Positions 16,915 to 27,205 of a DNA stretch of 64,000 bases are shown in pieces (position 1 is the stretch's first letter; each line of letters begins with the position of its first letter). Under the pieces are notes generated by a model that was not told the origin of the DNA, made no database searches, and saw nothing but the letters and a program-made list of their open reading frames with translations. The position numbers and the translations under genes are program-made. The stretch lies in the NCBI RefSeq assembly GCF_000723165.1, contig NZ_HG322949.1:4286019-4350018 (forward strand). Reading direction: 5' to 3'. This DNA is from Janthinobacterium agaricidamnosum NBRC 102515 = DSM 9628 (GTDB lineage: Bacteria; Pseudomonadota; Gammaproteobacteria; Burkholderiales; Burkholderiaceae_D).

Positions 16915-18333
16915 TCAGGTGCGCTGGTAGACATCGTCAAACCGCACGATATCGTCTTCGCCCAGGTAGCCGCCCGATTGCACTTCAATGATGTGCAGCG
17001 GCACCATGCCGGGGTTTTCGAGGCGGTGATTCATGCCGATCGGAATATACGTCGATTCATTCTCGGTCAGCAGGCGCACGCTGTCGCCGCACGTCACGCG
17101 CGCGGTGCCGCTGACCACCACCCAGTGTTCGGCGCGGTGATGGTGCATTTGCAGCGACAGCTTGCCGCCCGGATTGACGGTAATCCGCTTGACCTGGAAG
17201 CGCTGGCCGGCGTCGATGCCTTCGTAATAGCCCCACGGCCGGTACACGCGGGTGTGGTGCAAATGCTCGCTGCGTTCGTGCAGCTTCAAATGGTCGACCA
17301 CCTGCTTGACGCGCTGCGCATGGTCCTTGTGCGCGACCAAGACCGCGTCGTTGGTTTCCACCACGATCAAGTCTTGCACGCCGAGCACGGCGACGATGCG
17401 GCTTTCGGCGCGCACCAGGCAATTGCTGGCGCCATCGAGATAGACATCGCCGCGCGCCACGTTGCCGGCCTCATCACGCTGCTGCACTTGCCACAGCGCC
17501 GACCAGGAACCGACGTCGCTCCAGCCTATGTCGGCCGGCACCACTACCGCGTCGCGGGTATGTTCCATCAGGGCATAGTCGATCGAGTCGGACGGACTGG
17601 CGGCAAAGGCTTTTTCTTCCAGGCGGAAAAAATCCAGGTCCCGGTAGGCGCCCGCCACCGCCGCCTCGCAGGCGTTGACGATGGCTGGCTGGAAGGTGCG
17701 CAACTGGTCCAGGTACACTGCAGCGCGGAACAAGAACATGCCGCTGTTCCAATAATAATTACCGGCATCGACAAAACCGCGCGCGGTGTCCAGGTCCGGT
17801 TTTTCGACGAAGGAATCGACCCGGTAGCAATCAGGCGCGGCGCTCGCCGGGGCACCGCTGCGGATGTAGCCATAGCCGGTTTCCGGACTCAGCGGGACGA
17901 TGCCGAAGGTCGCCAGCGCACCGGCGTCGGCTTGCGCCGCGGCACGGGCGATGGCGTCGTAAAAGGCGGCCACATGCTGGATCACATGGTCGGCCGGCAG
18001 CACCAGCATCAGCGCGTCGGGATCGATCTTGCGCAAGTACAGCGCGGCCGCGGCCACCGCCGGCGCGGTATTGCGGCCGGCCGGTTCGAGCAGGATGGCG
18101 AGAGGCTGGACGCCGATGTCGCGCAGTTGCTCGGCCACCAGGAAGCGGTGCTCGTTGCCGCAGACCACCAGCGGCGCTTTCAAGCCATCCAGGCCGGACA
18201 GGCGCAGCACGGTGTCTTGCAACATGGTTTTGTCGGTGACCAGCGGCAGTAATTGCTTCGGCAATACGGCGCGCGACAAGGGCCACAAACGGGTGCCGGA
18301 ACCGCCGGACAAGATGACGGGATAAATATTCAT
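16915..18333 (-). CDS. manC: Mannose-1-phosphate guanylyltransferase / mannose-6-phosphate isomerase
   Basis: Bifunctional enzyme of 472 residues supplying GDP-mannose. The N-terminal nucleotidyltransferase domain has SGGSGTRLWPLSRAVLPKQ and the FVEKPD motif. The C-terminal cupin (from about 350) has the type II phosphomannose isomerase motif GGKLSLQMHHHRAEHW. The real start is ATG 18333; it overlaps the stop of the upstream gene by 4 bases (ATGA), and the longer frame upstream is not needed. It feeds the GDP-mannose 6-dehydrogenase at 21820-23130. No phosphomannomutase is seen in the window. Confidence 0.93.
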   Translation of the reverse strand: MNIYPVILSGGSGTRLWPLSRAVLPKQLLPLVTDKTMLQDTVLRLSGLDGLKAPLVVCGNEHRFLVAEQLRDIGVQPLAILLEPAGRNTAPAVAAAALYLRKIDPDALMLVLPADHVIQHVAAFYDAIARAAAQADAGALATFGIVPLSPETGYGYIRSGAPASAAPDCYRVDSFVEKPDLDTARGFVDAGNYYWNSGMFLFRAAVYLDQLRTFQPAIVNACEAAVAGAYRDLDFFRLEEKAFAASPSDSIDYALMEHTRDAVVVPADIGWSDVGSWSALWQVQQRDEAGNVARGDVYLDGASNCLVRAESRIVAVLGVQDLIVVETNDAVLVAHKDHAQRVKQVVDHLKLHERSEHLHHTRVYRPWGYYEGIDAGQRFQVKRITVNPGGKLSLQMHHHRAEHWVVVSGTARVTCGDSVRLLTENESTYIPIGMNHRLENPGMVPLHIIEVQSGGYLGEDDIVRFDDVYQRT

Positions 18334-19505
18334 GTCTGAGTGTTTTCTTGATAGTGTTGTTGCGAGTGCGGGCCCGGATCGGCGTGGCGCCGCAGGCGGC
18401 GCCGGTCGCGCGCATTGCCCCACGCATCCGGCTGGTATTGCGACGCATGGCGCATTTCGCCGGCGCGGTTGACGCTGTAATCCTTGAACACGATCATTTC
18501 ATCGATGACGATATCGTGCAGCACGCGGGTATATTCGAACAGCACGCTGCGCACCACCTTGGCGCCGGCGCAGATATGGCTGCCGCTGCCGATCCAGCTC
18601 GGCCCGACGATGGTCGCGCCGGCCTCGACCCGGGTGCCGGAACCGATGTAGACCGGGCCCTCGATGCGCGTGCCGTTGCTCCAGTCTATGCGGGTGTTCA
18701 AGCCTATCCACAAGCCTTCGTCGACCTGGATGCCGGGCACTTTCATGTTCGCCACTTCGCCCATCAGCACGCTTTGCAGCACTTCCCAATAATCCTTGAC
18801 GCTACCGATGTCGATCCAGTTGAAGCGCCGCGTCTGCGCATAAAACGGCAAGCCCCGCTCCACCATCAGCGGAAACAGTTCGGCGCCGATGTCGAACGGC
18901 CGGTCGCGCGGGATCAGCTCCAGCACTGCCGGTTCGAAAATATAAATGCCGGTACTGACGAAGTTCGACAGCGCCTCGTGCTGGGCCGGTTTTTCCTGGA
19001 AGGCGCGCACCCGGCCATCCGGGTCGGACACCACCACGCCATAGCTCGATACCTTGTCCCACGGCACTTCCAGCGTGATCACCGACGCCAGCGCGCCCTT
19101 GCGGCGGTGTTCGAACAGCGCCGACTTGATATCGAGGTCGATCAGCGCATCGCCGCACAGCACGATGGTGGTGTCGTCGAAAAATCCGCCGAATTCCTGG
19201 ATCTTCTTCATGCCGCCGGCCGAGCCCAGCGGTTGCGGCACGACTTCGCCGGCATCGTTGGTATAACCTTCGAAGGAATAACCGATCTGCACGCCGTACT
19301 GGTAGCCTTCGCCGAAATACTCTTCGATCTTTTCATGCAGATAGCTGACGTTGACCATGATCTCGGTGATGCCGTAGCGGGCCAGGTGTTCCACCAGATA
19401 GGCCATCACCGGCTTGCCGAGTATCGGTATCATCGGCTTCGGCAAGTCGTAGGTCAGCGGACGCACCCGCGTCCCCTTGCCTGCCGCCAAAATCATTGCT
19501 TTCAT
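18330..19505 (-). CDS. Sugar-1-phosphate nucleotidyltransferase with left-handed beta-helix tail
   Basis: A 391-residue NDP-sugar pyrophosphorylase. The signature LAAGKGTRVRPLTYDLPKPM is at the N terminus, with the metal-site Asp in VLCGDALIDLD and substrate residues FQEKPAQ. From about 260 hexapeptide-type repeats follow (LWIGLNTRI, VYIGSGTRVEAGA, SWIGSGSHICAGA), as in GDP-mannose pyrophosphorylase-like proteins. The substrate could be mannose-1-P or glucose-1-P; with manC next door the two may be redundant or feed different sugars. The last 30 residues are basic and low-complexity. It overlaps manC by 4 bases. Confidence 0.9.
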   Translation of the reverse strand: MKAMILAAGKGTRVRPLTYDLPKPMIPILGKPVMAYLVEHLARYGITEIMVNVSYLHEKIEEYFGEGYQYGVQIGYSFEGYTNDAGEVVPQPLGSAGGMKKIQEFGGFFDDTTIVLCGDALIDLDIKSALFEHRRKGALASVITLEVPWDKVSSYGVVVSDPDGRVRAFQEKPAQHEALSNFVSTGIYIFEPAVLELIPRDRPFDIGAELFPLMVERGLPFYAQTRRFNWIDIGSVKDYWEVLQSVLMGEVANMKVPGIQVDEGLWIGLNTRIDWSNGTRIEGPVYIGSGTRVEAGATIVGPSWIGSGSHICAGAKVVRSVLFEYTRVLHDIVIDEMIVFKDYSVNRAGEMRHASQYQPDAWGNARDRRRLRRHADPGPHSQQHYQENTQT

Positions 19506-19557
19506 ATATAAGGGCCTTCCAGGACAGGATTGAGCAAAATCGGGCTACCTTGGGCCA

Positions 19558-20556
19558 TTATCTGGAACTGGTTTGCCAGCGCCACGCATCGGCGCACATC
19601 TGGTCGATATCGCGCTCCGCGGTCCAGCCCAGTTCGCGCTGCGCCAGTCCGGCATCGGCATAACAGGCGGCAATGTCACCGGGACGGCGCGCCACCACCT
19701 GGTAAGGCACCGGCCGGCCGCTGGCCGCCTCGAAGGCGCGCACCATGTCCAGCACGCTGTAGCCGCGCCCGGTGCCCAGATTGTAAGTAACGATGCCGGG
19801 GCTGGCCGCCAGCTTGTCCAGCGTCTTCAAATGTCCCAGCGCCAGGTCGACCACGTGGATGTAGTCGCGCATGCCGGTGCCGTCCGGCGTCGGGTAATCG
19901 GCGCCGAACACCGACAGGCATTCGCGCCGGCCATCGGCCACTTGCGCCACGTAGGGCAGCAAGTTGTTGGGAATGCCATTCGGTTCTTCGCCGATCAAGC
20001 CGCTGGCATGCGCGCCAACCGGATTGAAATAGCGTAGCAAGGCAATCCGCCAGTCCGGTTCGGCGCGGATCAGGTCGCGCAGCATCTCTTCGATCATCAG
20101 CTTGCTGCGGCCATAGGCGTTGGTCGCCGACAAGGGAAAATCCTCGAAGATCGGCACCGAGGCCGGATCGCCGTACACCGTGGCGGACGAACTGAACACC
20201 AGCGTCTTGACGCCGAACTTGGCCATGCTTTCAAACAAGACCAGGCTGCCGGTGACGTTGTTGTCATAATAGCGCAGCGGCTGCTGCACCGATTCGCCGA
20301 CCGCCTTCAAGCCCGCGAAGTGGATCACCGCGTCGATCCGCTGCGCGCTGAACACGGCTTCGACGGCGGCACGGTCGCGCACGTCGCCCTCGATAAATTC
20401 GAAGCGCTTGCCGGCGATGCGGCAGACCCGCTCATACACCGAGGCGGCGGCGTTCGACAGATTGTCGAGCACCACCACGGCATGGCCGGCGTCCAGCAAT
20501 TCGACCACGGTATGCGAGCCGATATACCCCAGCCCGCCGGTAACCAGTATCTTCAT
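19558..20556 (-). CDS. galE: UDP-glucose 4-epimerase GalE
   Basis: A 332-residue extended short-chain dehydrogenase that interconverts UDP-glucose and UDP-galactose. The NAD-binding motif [10 protein letters not shown] is at residues 7-16. The catalytic triad is present as SSSATVYG and YGRSKLMIE, and [18 protein letters not shown] is the typical GalE substrate segment. Length is standard. Its start overlaps the stop of the upstream glycosyltransferase by 4 bases. It provides UDP-galactose or UDP-glucose for the exopolysaccharide. Confidence 0.95.
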   Translation of the reverse strand: MKILVTGGLGYIGSHTVVELLDAGHAVVVLDNLSNAAASVYERVCRIAGKRFEFIEGDVRDRAAVEAVFSAQRIDAVIHFAGLKAVGESVQQPLRYYDNNVTGSLVLFESMAKFGVKTLVFSSSATVYGDPASVPIFEDFPLSATNAYGRSKLMIEEMLRDLIRAEPDWRIALLRYFNPVGAHASGLIGEEPNGIPNNLLPYVAQVADGRRECLSVFGADYPTPDGTGMRDYIHVVDLALGHLKTLDKLAASPGIVTYNLGTGRGYSVLDMVRAFEAASGRPVPYQVVARRPGDIAACYADAGLAQRELGWTAERDIDQMCADAWRWQTSSR

Positions 20557-21836
20557 GGATGCTCTTTCCGAAAAGGTGGCACAGCGTCCGGCAACGGCGC
20601 GCTGGCGGAAAACAAACGTTCATACGCGGCCAGCAACTTCGGCGCCTCGTATTCCCACTCCAATTCATTGACGACGCGGTGGCGGCCGAATTCGCCCATG
20701 CGCGCCCGCAATTGCGGATCGTCCAGCAACTCGACGATCTTGCGCGCCATGTCGACCGGGTCGTTCTTCAAGGCATACAAGGATGCCTGCTGCGCCGATA
20801 CCTTGCCCTCGACCAAATCAAACTGCACGATCGGTTTACCCAAGGCCATGTATTCCATGATCTTGTTCATGGTCGACTTGTCGTTCATGTCGTTGGCGAC
20901 ATCCGGATTGACGCAGACATCGGCGGTGTTGAGCATTTCCAGCAATTGCTGGTCCGGCACCCGGCCGGTGAACGTGACGTAATCGGCGATGCCCAGTTCG
21001 CGCGCCAACTGTTTCATTTGCTCCAGCGACGTGCCGCCGCCGACCAGGCCGAACTGCACATCGGTGCGGCCCAGCGTCTGTATCAGGTATTGCGCCGCCT
21101 TCAGCAATAAATCGATGCCTTCCTGGGCGCCCATCACGCCGACATAACCGACCAGGTAGGCGCGGCCGTTCTTCAGGCCGGCCACCGGCGGCAAGACCCG
21201 CAAGCGGTCCAGCTTGGGGCCGCTGCGCACCACATAAACCTTGTCGGGATCCATGCCGCCGCGCTCGATCGCGATTTTCTTGTACGACTCGTTGGTGGCG
21301 ATCGACACGTCGGCGCTGCGGAACGACCAGCGCTCGAACAGCACCATCAGCTTGTAAAAGAAATCGCGCCGGCCAAACTTGGCCTCATACAATTCCGGAT
21401 TGATGTCGTGGTGGTCGAACAAGAACTTCTTGCCCATGGTCAGCTTGAAAAAGCCGCCGATCAGGAACAGCAAGTCCGGTGGATTGCAGGCGTGGATCAC
21501 ATCGAAGCCGCGCGCGAACAGCACTTTCCACGCCAGCCGCGCGGTGTGGAACAGCGCCAGCGAATACTCCACCAGGTAGCCCTTGGCCCCTTCCGCTTCC
21601 AGCGGCAGGCTGTAGCGGTGGATATGGATGCCGTCGATCTGCTCGTAGCGCGCTTCGTAGCCCTTGCCGGTCGGACAGATGATCGACACTTGATAACCGT
21701 GTCCGTGCAAGGTGGTCGCTTCTTGCCACACGCGCCGGTCGAATGGCGACGGCAGGTTTTCAACCAGGATCAGCACGCGCCGCTGCTTGCCCGCCGTCAC
21801 CGGGTTCACAGCGTTACCGTTACCAGCAGATGCCAT
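20553..21836 (-). CDS. Glycosyltransferase family 4 (WbuB-like)
   Basis: A 427-residue GT-B fold transferase acting on a lipid-linked glycan at the cytoplasmic face. Visible marks: N-terminal [20 protein letters not shown], the acceptor-domain segment [13 protein letters not shown], the C-terminal [16 protein letters not shown], and the donor-binding end [18 protein letters not shown]. The start has a GGAG ribosome site and lies 17 bases inside the 3' end of the algD-like gene, so the two are coupled. The sugar donor cannot be read from sequence. Confidence 0.9.
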   Translation of the reverse strand: MASAGNGNAVNPVTAGKQRRVLILVENLPSPFDRRVWQEATTLHGHGYQVSIICPTGKGYEARYEQIDGIHIHRYSLPLEAEGAKGYLVEYSLALFHTARLAWKVLFARGFDVIHACNPPDLLFLIGGFFKLTMGKKFLFDHHDINPELYEAKFGRRDFFYKLMVLFERWSFRSADVSIATNESYKKIAIERGGMDPDKVYVVRSGPKLDRLRVLPPVAGLKNGRAYLVGYVGVMGAQEGIDLLLKAAQYLIQTLGRTDVQFGLVGGGTSLEQMKQLARELGIADYVTFTGRVPDQQLLEMLNTADVCVNPDVANDMNDKSTMNKIMEYMALGKPIVQFDLVEGKVSAQQASLYALKNDPVDMARKIVELLDDPQLRARMGEFGRHRVVNELEWEYEAPKLLAAYERLFSASAPLPDAVPPFRKEHP

Positions 21837-23130
21837 CGTATTGCTCCCCGCTTTGTTCCTGGCTGATGCGCACCAGATCGACGATGTGCTGGCCCGGTTT
21901 CAAACTGGCCGGCACGGTCTTGAATTCGGCCGCGCCATTGCCGATGACGATGGTCTCGGCAAAGTCGAGCACGTCCTGCATCGAGCTCACCATCAATTTC
22001 GAGATATGCGGGATGTGGTTCAGGATGTAATCCTGGTTGGCGCCGGTCAGCGCCGCCAGGTTGACGTTCTTGTCGTACAGTTTCAGCTGGTATCCCTTGC
22101 CCAGCAAATACTCGATGACATCGACCAGCGGCGATTCGCGCAAATCGTCGGTGCCGGCCTTGAACGAAAAGCCGAGGATGCCGACCTTGCGCGCGCCCTT
22201 GTCGACGATCATCTTGACGCCTTTTTCGATTTGCTTGCGGTTCGACGGCAAGATCGCATTCAGCAGCGGCAATTCCAGGTCCAGGCTGCGCGCCTTGTAG
22301 GTCAGCGCGCGCACGTCTTTCGGCAGGCACGAGCCGCCGAACGCAAAGCCCGGCTTCATATAATACGAGGACAGGTTGAGCTTGGTGTCCTGGCAGAAAA
22401 TCTCCATCACCTTGTGGCCGTCGATGCCGACCGCCTTGCAGATATTGCCGATTTCATTGGCGAACGCCACCTTGGCCGCATGCCAGGTATTGTCGGTGTA
22501 TTTGACCATTTCGGCGGTTTCGACATCGGTGCGCACCAGCGGCGCATCCATCTTGGCATACAACTCCACCAGCAGCGTGCCGGCTTTGGCATCGGACTCG
22601 CCGATCACCGTCTTGGGCGGATTGTAATAATCGTAGACCGCCGTGCCTTCGCGCAAGAATTCGGGATTGTTGCACACGCCGAAATCGACCCCGGCCACCT
22701 TGCCGGACGCCGCTTCCAGCGTCGGGATCACCAGGCTGCGCATCGAGCCGGGCAACATGGTGCTACGCGCCACGACCACGTGGAACGCGTCCTTTTCCTT
22801 GATCGCCGCGCCGATTTCCTGGCATACCTTGCGCACATGGCTCAAGTCCAGGTTGCCGTTCAATTGCGACGGCGTGCCGACGCAGATCAGCGACATGTCG
22901 GACGACAGCACCGCGTCGCGCACGTCGAGCGTAGCGCGCAGCAAGCCGCTCCTGACGGTCGCCGCGATCATCTCGCCGATGTCTTTTTCGATGATCGGCG
23001 TATGGCCCTGGTTGATCAAGTCCACCTTGGTTTGATTCGGATCGACGCCGATCACGGTGTGTCCATCCGACGCCAGGCAGCCGGCCGATACGGCGCCCAC
23101 ATAGCCCAGGCCAAAGATACTGATTTTCAT
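21820..23130 (-). CDS. algD: GDP-mannose 6-dehydrogenase (AlgD-like)
   Basis: NAD-dependent four-electron dehydrogenase (436 residues) that oxidises GDP-mannose to GDP-mannuronate. The Rossmann motif GLGYVGAVSAGCLASDGH is at residues 7-24. The active-site cysteine lies in FGGSCLPKD, about residue 268. AEMVKYTDNTWHAAKVAFAN and the C-terminal GILGFSFKAGTDDLRESP are typical. AlgD and UDP-glucose dehydrogenases share these motifs; the overall pattern (TPSQLNGNLDL, ARSTMLPGS) and the manC gene nearby favour GDP-mannose. The ribosome site GAGGAAA is clear. It implies a uronic acid in the polymer. Confidence 0.88.
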   Translation of the reverse strand: MKISIFGLGYVGAVSAGCLASDGHTVIGVDPNQTKVDLINQGHTPIIEKDIGEMIAATVRSGLLRATLDVRDAVLSSDMSLICVGTPSQLNGNLDLSHVRKVCQEIGAAIKEKDAFHVVVARSTMLPGSMRSLVIPTLEAASGKVAGVDFGVCNNPEFLREGTAVYDYYNPPKTVIGESDAKAGTLLVELYAKMDAPLVRTDVETAEMVKYTDNTWHAAKVAFANEIGNICKAVGIDGHKVMEIFCQDTKLNLSSYYMKPGFAFGGSCLPKDVRALTYKARSLDLELPLLNAILPSNRKQIEKGVKMIVDKGARKVGILGFSFKAGTDDLRESPLVDVIEYLLGKGYQLKLYDKNVNLAALTGANQDYILNHIPHISKLMVSSMQDVLDFAETIVIGNGAAEFKTVPASLKPGQHIVDLVRISQEQSGEQYDGICW

Positions 23131-23233
23131 AATTTCCTCGATAGTGACATGTAGAGCACCCGACTAAACGCCCATGGCAGCATTGCTTTGCATTGGCTTA
23201 ACGTTTTATCAGGCGATCTTGTAGTTTTAGCTA

Positions 23234-25225
23234 TTAATTGCTGTTAGCTTGATCTAGAACAACTTTAAGAACCGTGCGCCGGCTGACCGGACCGCTGATC
23301 TGTTCTTTCCATACAACAACTGGGGCTGGCTGCTTCTCGTCGAAGCGCCAGGATACCCAGCCCAGCGGCGGGTCTTCGGCCGCTGTCACGACACGCGGCG
23401 GCGCCGCGCCATCCATCGTCAGCTCGACATGAAAGCCCGGTCCGTCTATCCGCACGCCATCCGGTTGCGGGCTGACCCGGCACAGCGGGTTGACATGCCA
23501 ATGCCACTCGAGCAGGTGCGCCGCGCGGCATTCGACGCTGTCGTCGATCATCATCGTAGCAGTCTTTTTGCAAAATTCGACCTTCCTGCGATGCAACACA
23601 GGGTCCGGCAAACGACGGTAGCCATCATGGCGCGCTTGCAGGCAATCGACTTGCTGGTCGCTATGCCACGCCTCGCAGACGGCGCTGGCCTTGCGCAGCC
23701 ACAAAAAGTTGCCGCCCGATTCGGACTGGTCCAGTCCATCGACCCGCAGCGTGTTGTGCGCGCTGGTGCCGCGGAAATAATCGCGCCATTTCTGTTGCGT
23801 GTGGTACGCATAGGTACCCGGGTCGATCAGCACCGGCACCCCGCCTACCGCCAGCGTCAGCGCCAGCGCATCGGCATGGCCATGCGCGGCGATGCCGAGA
23901 TAACCGAGCGGACCGGCATCGGCCACCCACTGTATTTCTTGCGGCGTATGGAAATCGCGGCCCAGGAAATACATGCCGCCCTCGGCGAAGGCGCGCGGCA
24001 GCTCCGGCGGCACGGCCGGCAATTGCTGGTAGGCTTGCCGTCCCGCCTCGCCCAGCAGCCAGCAGCTCTTGTCGTCGAACGGACCGGCCTGGTATTTGAA
24101 GTCGCCGCGCTGGAACAGCAGCGCGCCGCTGGCCAGCAGCGAACGGTAAATATTAAAATCGGCTTGCCGGCTCCACTGCACCAGCAAGGCGTCGTCGGCG
24201 TCGCCGGTGGTGCTCAAGCCGCCGCCGGCGTTCAGCATCGCGGCGATAAATTCCAGCATCTTTTCGAGCCGGTCCCAGAAGGCGGCCGAACGGGGACAGC
24301 CATTGGCCCGTCCCATCAAGCCGCACAGCAACATCATGTCGGCTACCGAATGCTGGTAATAAATCGCCTGTTCGCGGTTGACGCCATCGGCGAACGTCTG
24401 TTTCAGTGCTTCGGTTTCCAGTTCGGCGGCGCTGCGTTCCAGCCAGCGTTGGCTGTCCGGCCAGCAAGGCCAGGTCAGCGCCGCGATATGCAGGCCGGCC
24501 AGTTCGCCAAACAAATGGTTGTTGGCCGAGGAATGGCGCGAAAAATAACCGGCAATAAAATGGCAGTGCCGATAAATGCTGTCCAGCCAGCGCTGCAAGA
24601 AGCGCTGCCCGGACTCGGACTGGAACAAGGGGCTGTTGATGCCACCCAGAAAATGCCACGCCACCGACCAGTTAACCAGGCGGATGCCCAGTTCCAGCGC
24701 GCTGCTCCAGTTGGCGCCCAGCGGATACGGGTTTTGCTCGAACCACGATTCCAGCAGCGCTTGCGCGCCCTCGGCGTACTGCGCCGCGCCGCTCAAGTGG
24801 TACGCTTGCGCCAGCGTGCCCAGGGCCAGGTGGCGGTTCGGTTCCCACAGGTATTTGATATCGCCGATCAGGCGTTCATCGCGGTAATTCAATGCCTTGC
24901 CGAATTGCAGCGGCGCCTCGGTTCCCGTCTTCGGATCGACGTTCCAGCGCGGCGGAAAACCCAATCGCGCGGCGCGCAGCGCAAACACGTCCCAATGGCC
25001 GGCCAGTATGGCATCGGCGGCGGCCAGGTAAGGCGCGCTGTCGGCCGGGCGCGGCAACTGATCCAGCCAAGGCTTGCCGAAGCGGCGCAGGTCGGCGGCC
25101 GGCGGCCGGGCCAGGCCGATGCCGCGCGCCTGCAAGCGGGTCTGCACGGCAGCGCCGACCCGGTGCACGATTTCGGCCGCGCCCATCACGCGCAGGCGCT
25201 TCAATTTCCAGGCCAGGTCAGACAT
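23234..25225 (-). CDS. Heparinase II/III family protein, probably cytoplasmic
   Basis: A 663-residue protein with the two-part heparinase II/III fold: an N-terminal alpha/alpha toroid (about 60-370, with NYRDERLIGDIKYLWEPNRH) and a C-terminal beta-sheet domain starting near AHGHADALALTLAVGGVPVL, which holds the His and, further on, DPGTYAYH. Such proteins cleave uronic-acid polysaccharides or occur in exopolysaccharide operons with unproven roles. There is no signal peptide, so it should act in the cytoplasm unless exported another way. The start has GAGG 5 bases upstream. It lies 18 bases after the asparagine synthase-like gene. Confidence 0.88.
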   Translation of the reverse strand: MSDLAWKLKRLRVMGAAEIVHRVGAAVQTRLQARGIGLARPPAADLRRFGKPWLDQLPRPADSAPYLAAADAILAGHWDVFALRAARLGFPPRWNVDPKTGTEAPLQFGKALNYRDERLIGDIKYLWEPNRHLALGTLAQAYHLSGAAQYAEGAQALLESWFEQNPYPLGANWSSALELGIRLVNWSVAWHFLGGINSPLFQSESGQRFLQRWLDSIYRHCHFIAGYFSRHSSANNHLFGELAGLHIAALTWPCWPDSQRWLERSAAELETEALKQTFADGVNREQAIYYQHSVADMMLLCGLMGRANGCPRSAAFWDRLEKMLEFIAAMLNAGGGLSTTGDADDALLVQWSRQADFNIYRSLLASGALLFQRGDFKYQAGPFDDKSCWLLGEAGRQAYQQLPAVPPELPRAFAEGGMYFLGRDFHTPQEIQWVADAGPLGYLGIAAHGHADALALTLAVGGVPVLIDPGTYAYHTQQKWRDYFRGTSAHNTLRVDGLDQSESGGNFLWLRKASAVCEAWHSDQQVDCLQARHDGYRRLPDPVLHRRKVEFCKKTATMMIDDSVECRAAHLLEWHWHVNPLCRVSPQPDGVRIDGPGFHVELTMDGAAPPRVVTAAEDPPLGWVSWRFDEKQPAPVVVWKEQISGPVSRRTVLKVVLDQANSN

Positions 25226-25243
25226 CGCGCCTCGCTTCCGGCA

Positions 25244-27157
25244 TCATGCTTGAATGTACTGGCGCTGCCAGATTTCCAGGTTCAGCAAGCTCCATAACAG
25301 CTTTTCGTGGTTTTGCCGGCCGGCCACATGGTCGGCCAGCACTTTTTCCAGCGCCGCCGCATGGTAATAATGGCGCGTCAGCGACTCCGGGCCGGTCAGG
25401 TGCTGGTACAGGTAATCGCGCATCGGGCCGCGGAACCATTCATTGATCGGCACGCGGAAACCCACTTTCGGCCGCTGCAGGATGTTTTGCGGCAGCAACT
25501 GCTTCATCGCTTCGCGCAAGATCCACTTGGTGGCCTTGCCGCGCACCCGGTAATGGTCGGGCAGGCTGGAGACGAATTCGGCCAGCTCATGGTCCATGAA
25601 CGGCATGCGCGCTTCCAGCGACGCGGCCATCGTCATGCGGTCGCCCCGTTCCAGCAAATTGTCGGGCAGCCAGCTGCTTTGGTCGAAGCACAGGATGCGC
25701 CGCAACGCGCTGTTGTGCGGATCGCCGCCCAGGGTTTCGCCGTTGCCGGCGTCGGCCGCGCGGCGCGACGGACGGCGGGCCGAATGGCGCGCCGGATCGA
25801 GCGCGACCAGCGCCCGGCACTCGCGGTCGGACAACACGCCAAACCAGCGCGGCATGCGTTCGTCGAACGATTCCAGGCCCAGGTTGATGATCGCGGTCTT
25901 GGCGCGGCGAAACTTGTACGGCAGCGCCATGACCGCCGGCCGCAGCACCTGATTGCGCAGCCAGGCCGGCAAGCGCTGATAAGGCCGGACAAAATTTTCA
26001 TACACATGCTTGGGGTAGCCGCCGAGGATTTCATCGGAACCCTCGCCGGTCAATACCATCTTGACCGTCTTGCGCGCTTCCCTGGCCAGCAGATAGATCG
26101 GGATATCGGACGGTTCGGCCACCGGCGCATCGCGGAACGCGACCATTTCCGGCAGCAAGGTAATCACTTGTTCGGCCGACACCGTCAATTCATGGTGCTC
26201 GGTATGGAACTGGCGCGCAATCTCGGCGGCATAGCGCAATTCGCTGAACTTGCCTTCCTTGAAACCGACCGAGAAAGTTTTCACCGGCAAGCTCGAATGG
26301 CGCGCCATCAGGCCGACCACCGCCGACGAATCGATCCCGCCGGACAAGAAGGCGCCGAACGGCACATCGGCGACCATGCGGATGCGCACCGATTCATCGA
26401 GCTTGGCCAGGAAGGCCGCGACCGGATCGGCCGGCAGCGTCTTACTCACCGGCAAACGGCTATCGGCCGGCGTGTAATACATGCTTTCGGTCAGCTTGCC
26501 GTCTTGCCACACCGCATGACTGCCGGGACGCAATTTACGGATGCCATCGAACAGCGTATGCGGCGCCGGCACGTAACGGTAAGAAAAATAATCCCACACC
26601 GCGCCCTGGTCGACCACGCGGGCCACGCCGGGATGCGTCAGGATGGCCTTGATTTCCGAGGCGAACAGCAGCACGCCATCGTGTTCATACAAGAACAGCG
26701 GTTTCTTGCCGTAACGGTCGCGCGCCAGGAATAAACGGTTCTTCGCTGCATCCCAGAGGGCGAAGGCAAACATGCCGCGAAAATGCAGCACGCAATCGTC
26801 GCCCCACTGCTCATACGCGTGGACGATGGTTTCGGTATCGGATGCGGTCGCGAAGCGGTGGCCGAGCCCGGTCAATTGTTCGCGCAGTTCCTGGAAATTA
26901 TAGATCTCGCCATTGAAGATGACTTGCACCGACCCGTCTTCATTGCCCAGCGGCTGGTGGCCGGTGGCGATATCGATGATCGACAGGCGGCGGTGCACAA
27001 AACCGAGCCGCCGCGCGCCGTCGCTGGTCACGGTTTCCAGGAAACCGGAATCGTCCGGGCCGCGATGGGCGATGGCCCGCCCCATGCCGTCCAACATGGC
27101 GTGGGCCGCTTCGGCCGGTGTCGCTGCGTTGATGATAAACCCTGCTATACCGCACAT
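25244..27157 (-). CDS. asnB: Asparagine synthase-like glutamine amidotransferase
   Basis: A 637-residue class II amidotransferase. Cys2 (MCGIAGF) is the glutaminase nucleophile, with RGPDDSG and the NGEIYNFQELR segment. The synthetase domain has the PP-loop FLSGGIDSSAVVG and LTGEGSDEILGGYP. In exosortase-linked exopolysaccharide operons such AsnB-like enzymes are thought to amidate a sugar acid or another acceptor rather than make asparagine; here a uronate would be a plausible acceptor, but this is inference. A basic, low-complexity stretch near residues 450-475 interrupts the synthetase domain. Ribosome site GAGG, spacing 8. Confidence 0.9.
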   Translation of the reverse strand: MCGIAGFIINAATPAEAAHAMLDGMGRAIAHRGPDDSGFLETVTSDGARRLGFVHRRLSIIDIATGHQPLGNEDGSVQVIFNGEIYNFQELREQLTGLGHRFATASDTETIVHAYEQWGDDCVLHFRGMFAFALWDAAKNRLFLARDRYGKKPLFLYEHDGVLLFASEIKAILTHPGVARVVDQGAVWDYFSYRYVPAPHTLFDGIRKLRPGSHAVWQDGKLTESMYYTPADSRLPVSKTLPADPVAAFLAKLDESVRIRMVADVPFGAFLSGGIDSSAVVGLMARHSSLPVKTFSVGFKEGKFSELRYAAEIARQFHTEHHELTVSAEQVITLLPEMVAFRDAPVAEPSDIPIYLLAREARKTVKMVLTGEGSDEILGGYPKHVYENFVRPYQRLPAWLRNQVLRPAVMALPYKFRRAKTAIINLGLESFDERMPRWFGVLSDRECRALVALDPARHSARRPSRRAADAGNGETLGGDPHNSALRRILCFDQSSWLPDNLLERGDRMTMAASLEARMPFMDHELAEFVSSLPDHYRVRGKATKWILREAMKQLLPQNILQRPKVGFRVPINEWFRGPMRDYLYQHLTGPESLTRHYYHAAALEKVLADHVAGRQNHEKLLWSLLNLEIWQRQYIQA

Positions 27158-27205
27158 GCTGGCTACCTCAAGATTGAAAGGTTTGATCGAAAAGACTGCA
27201 GTAAA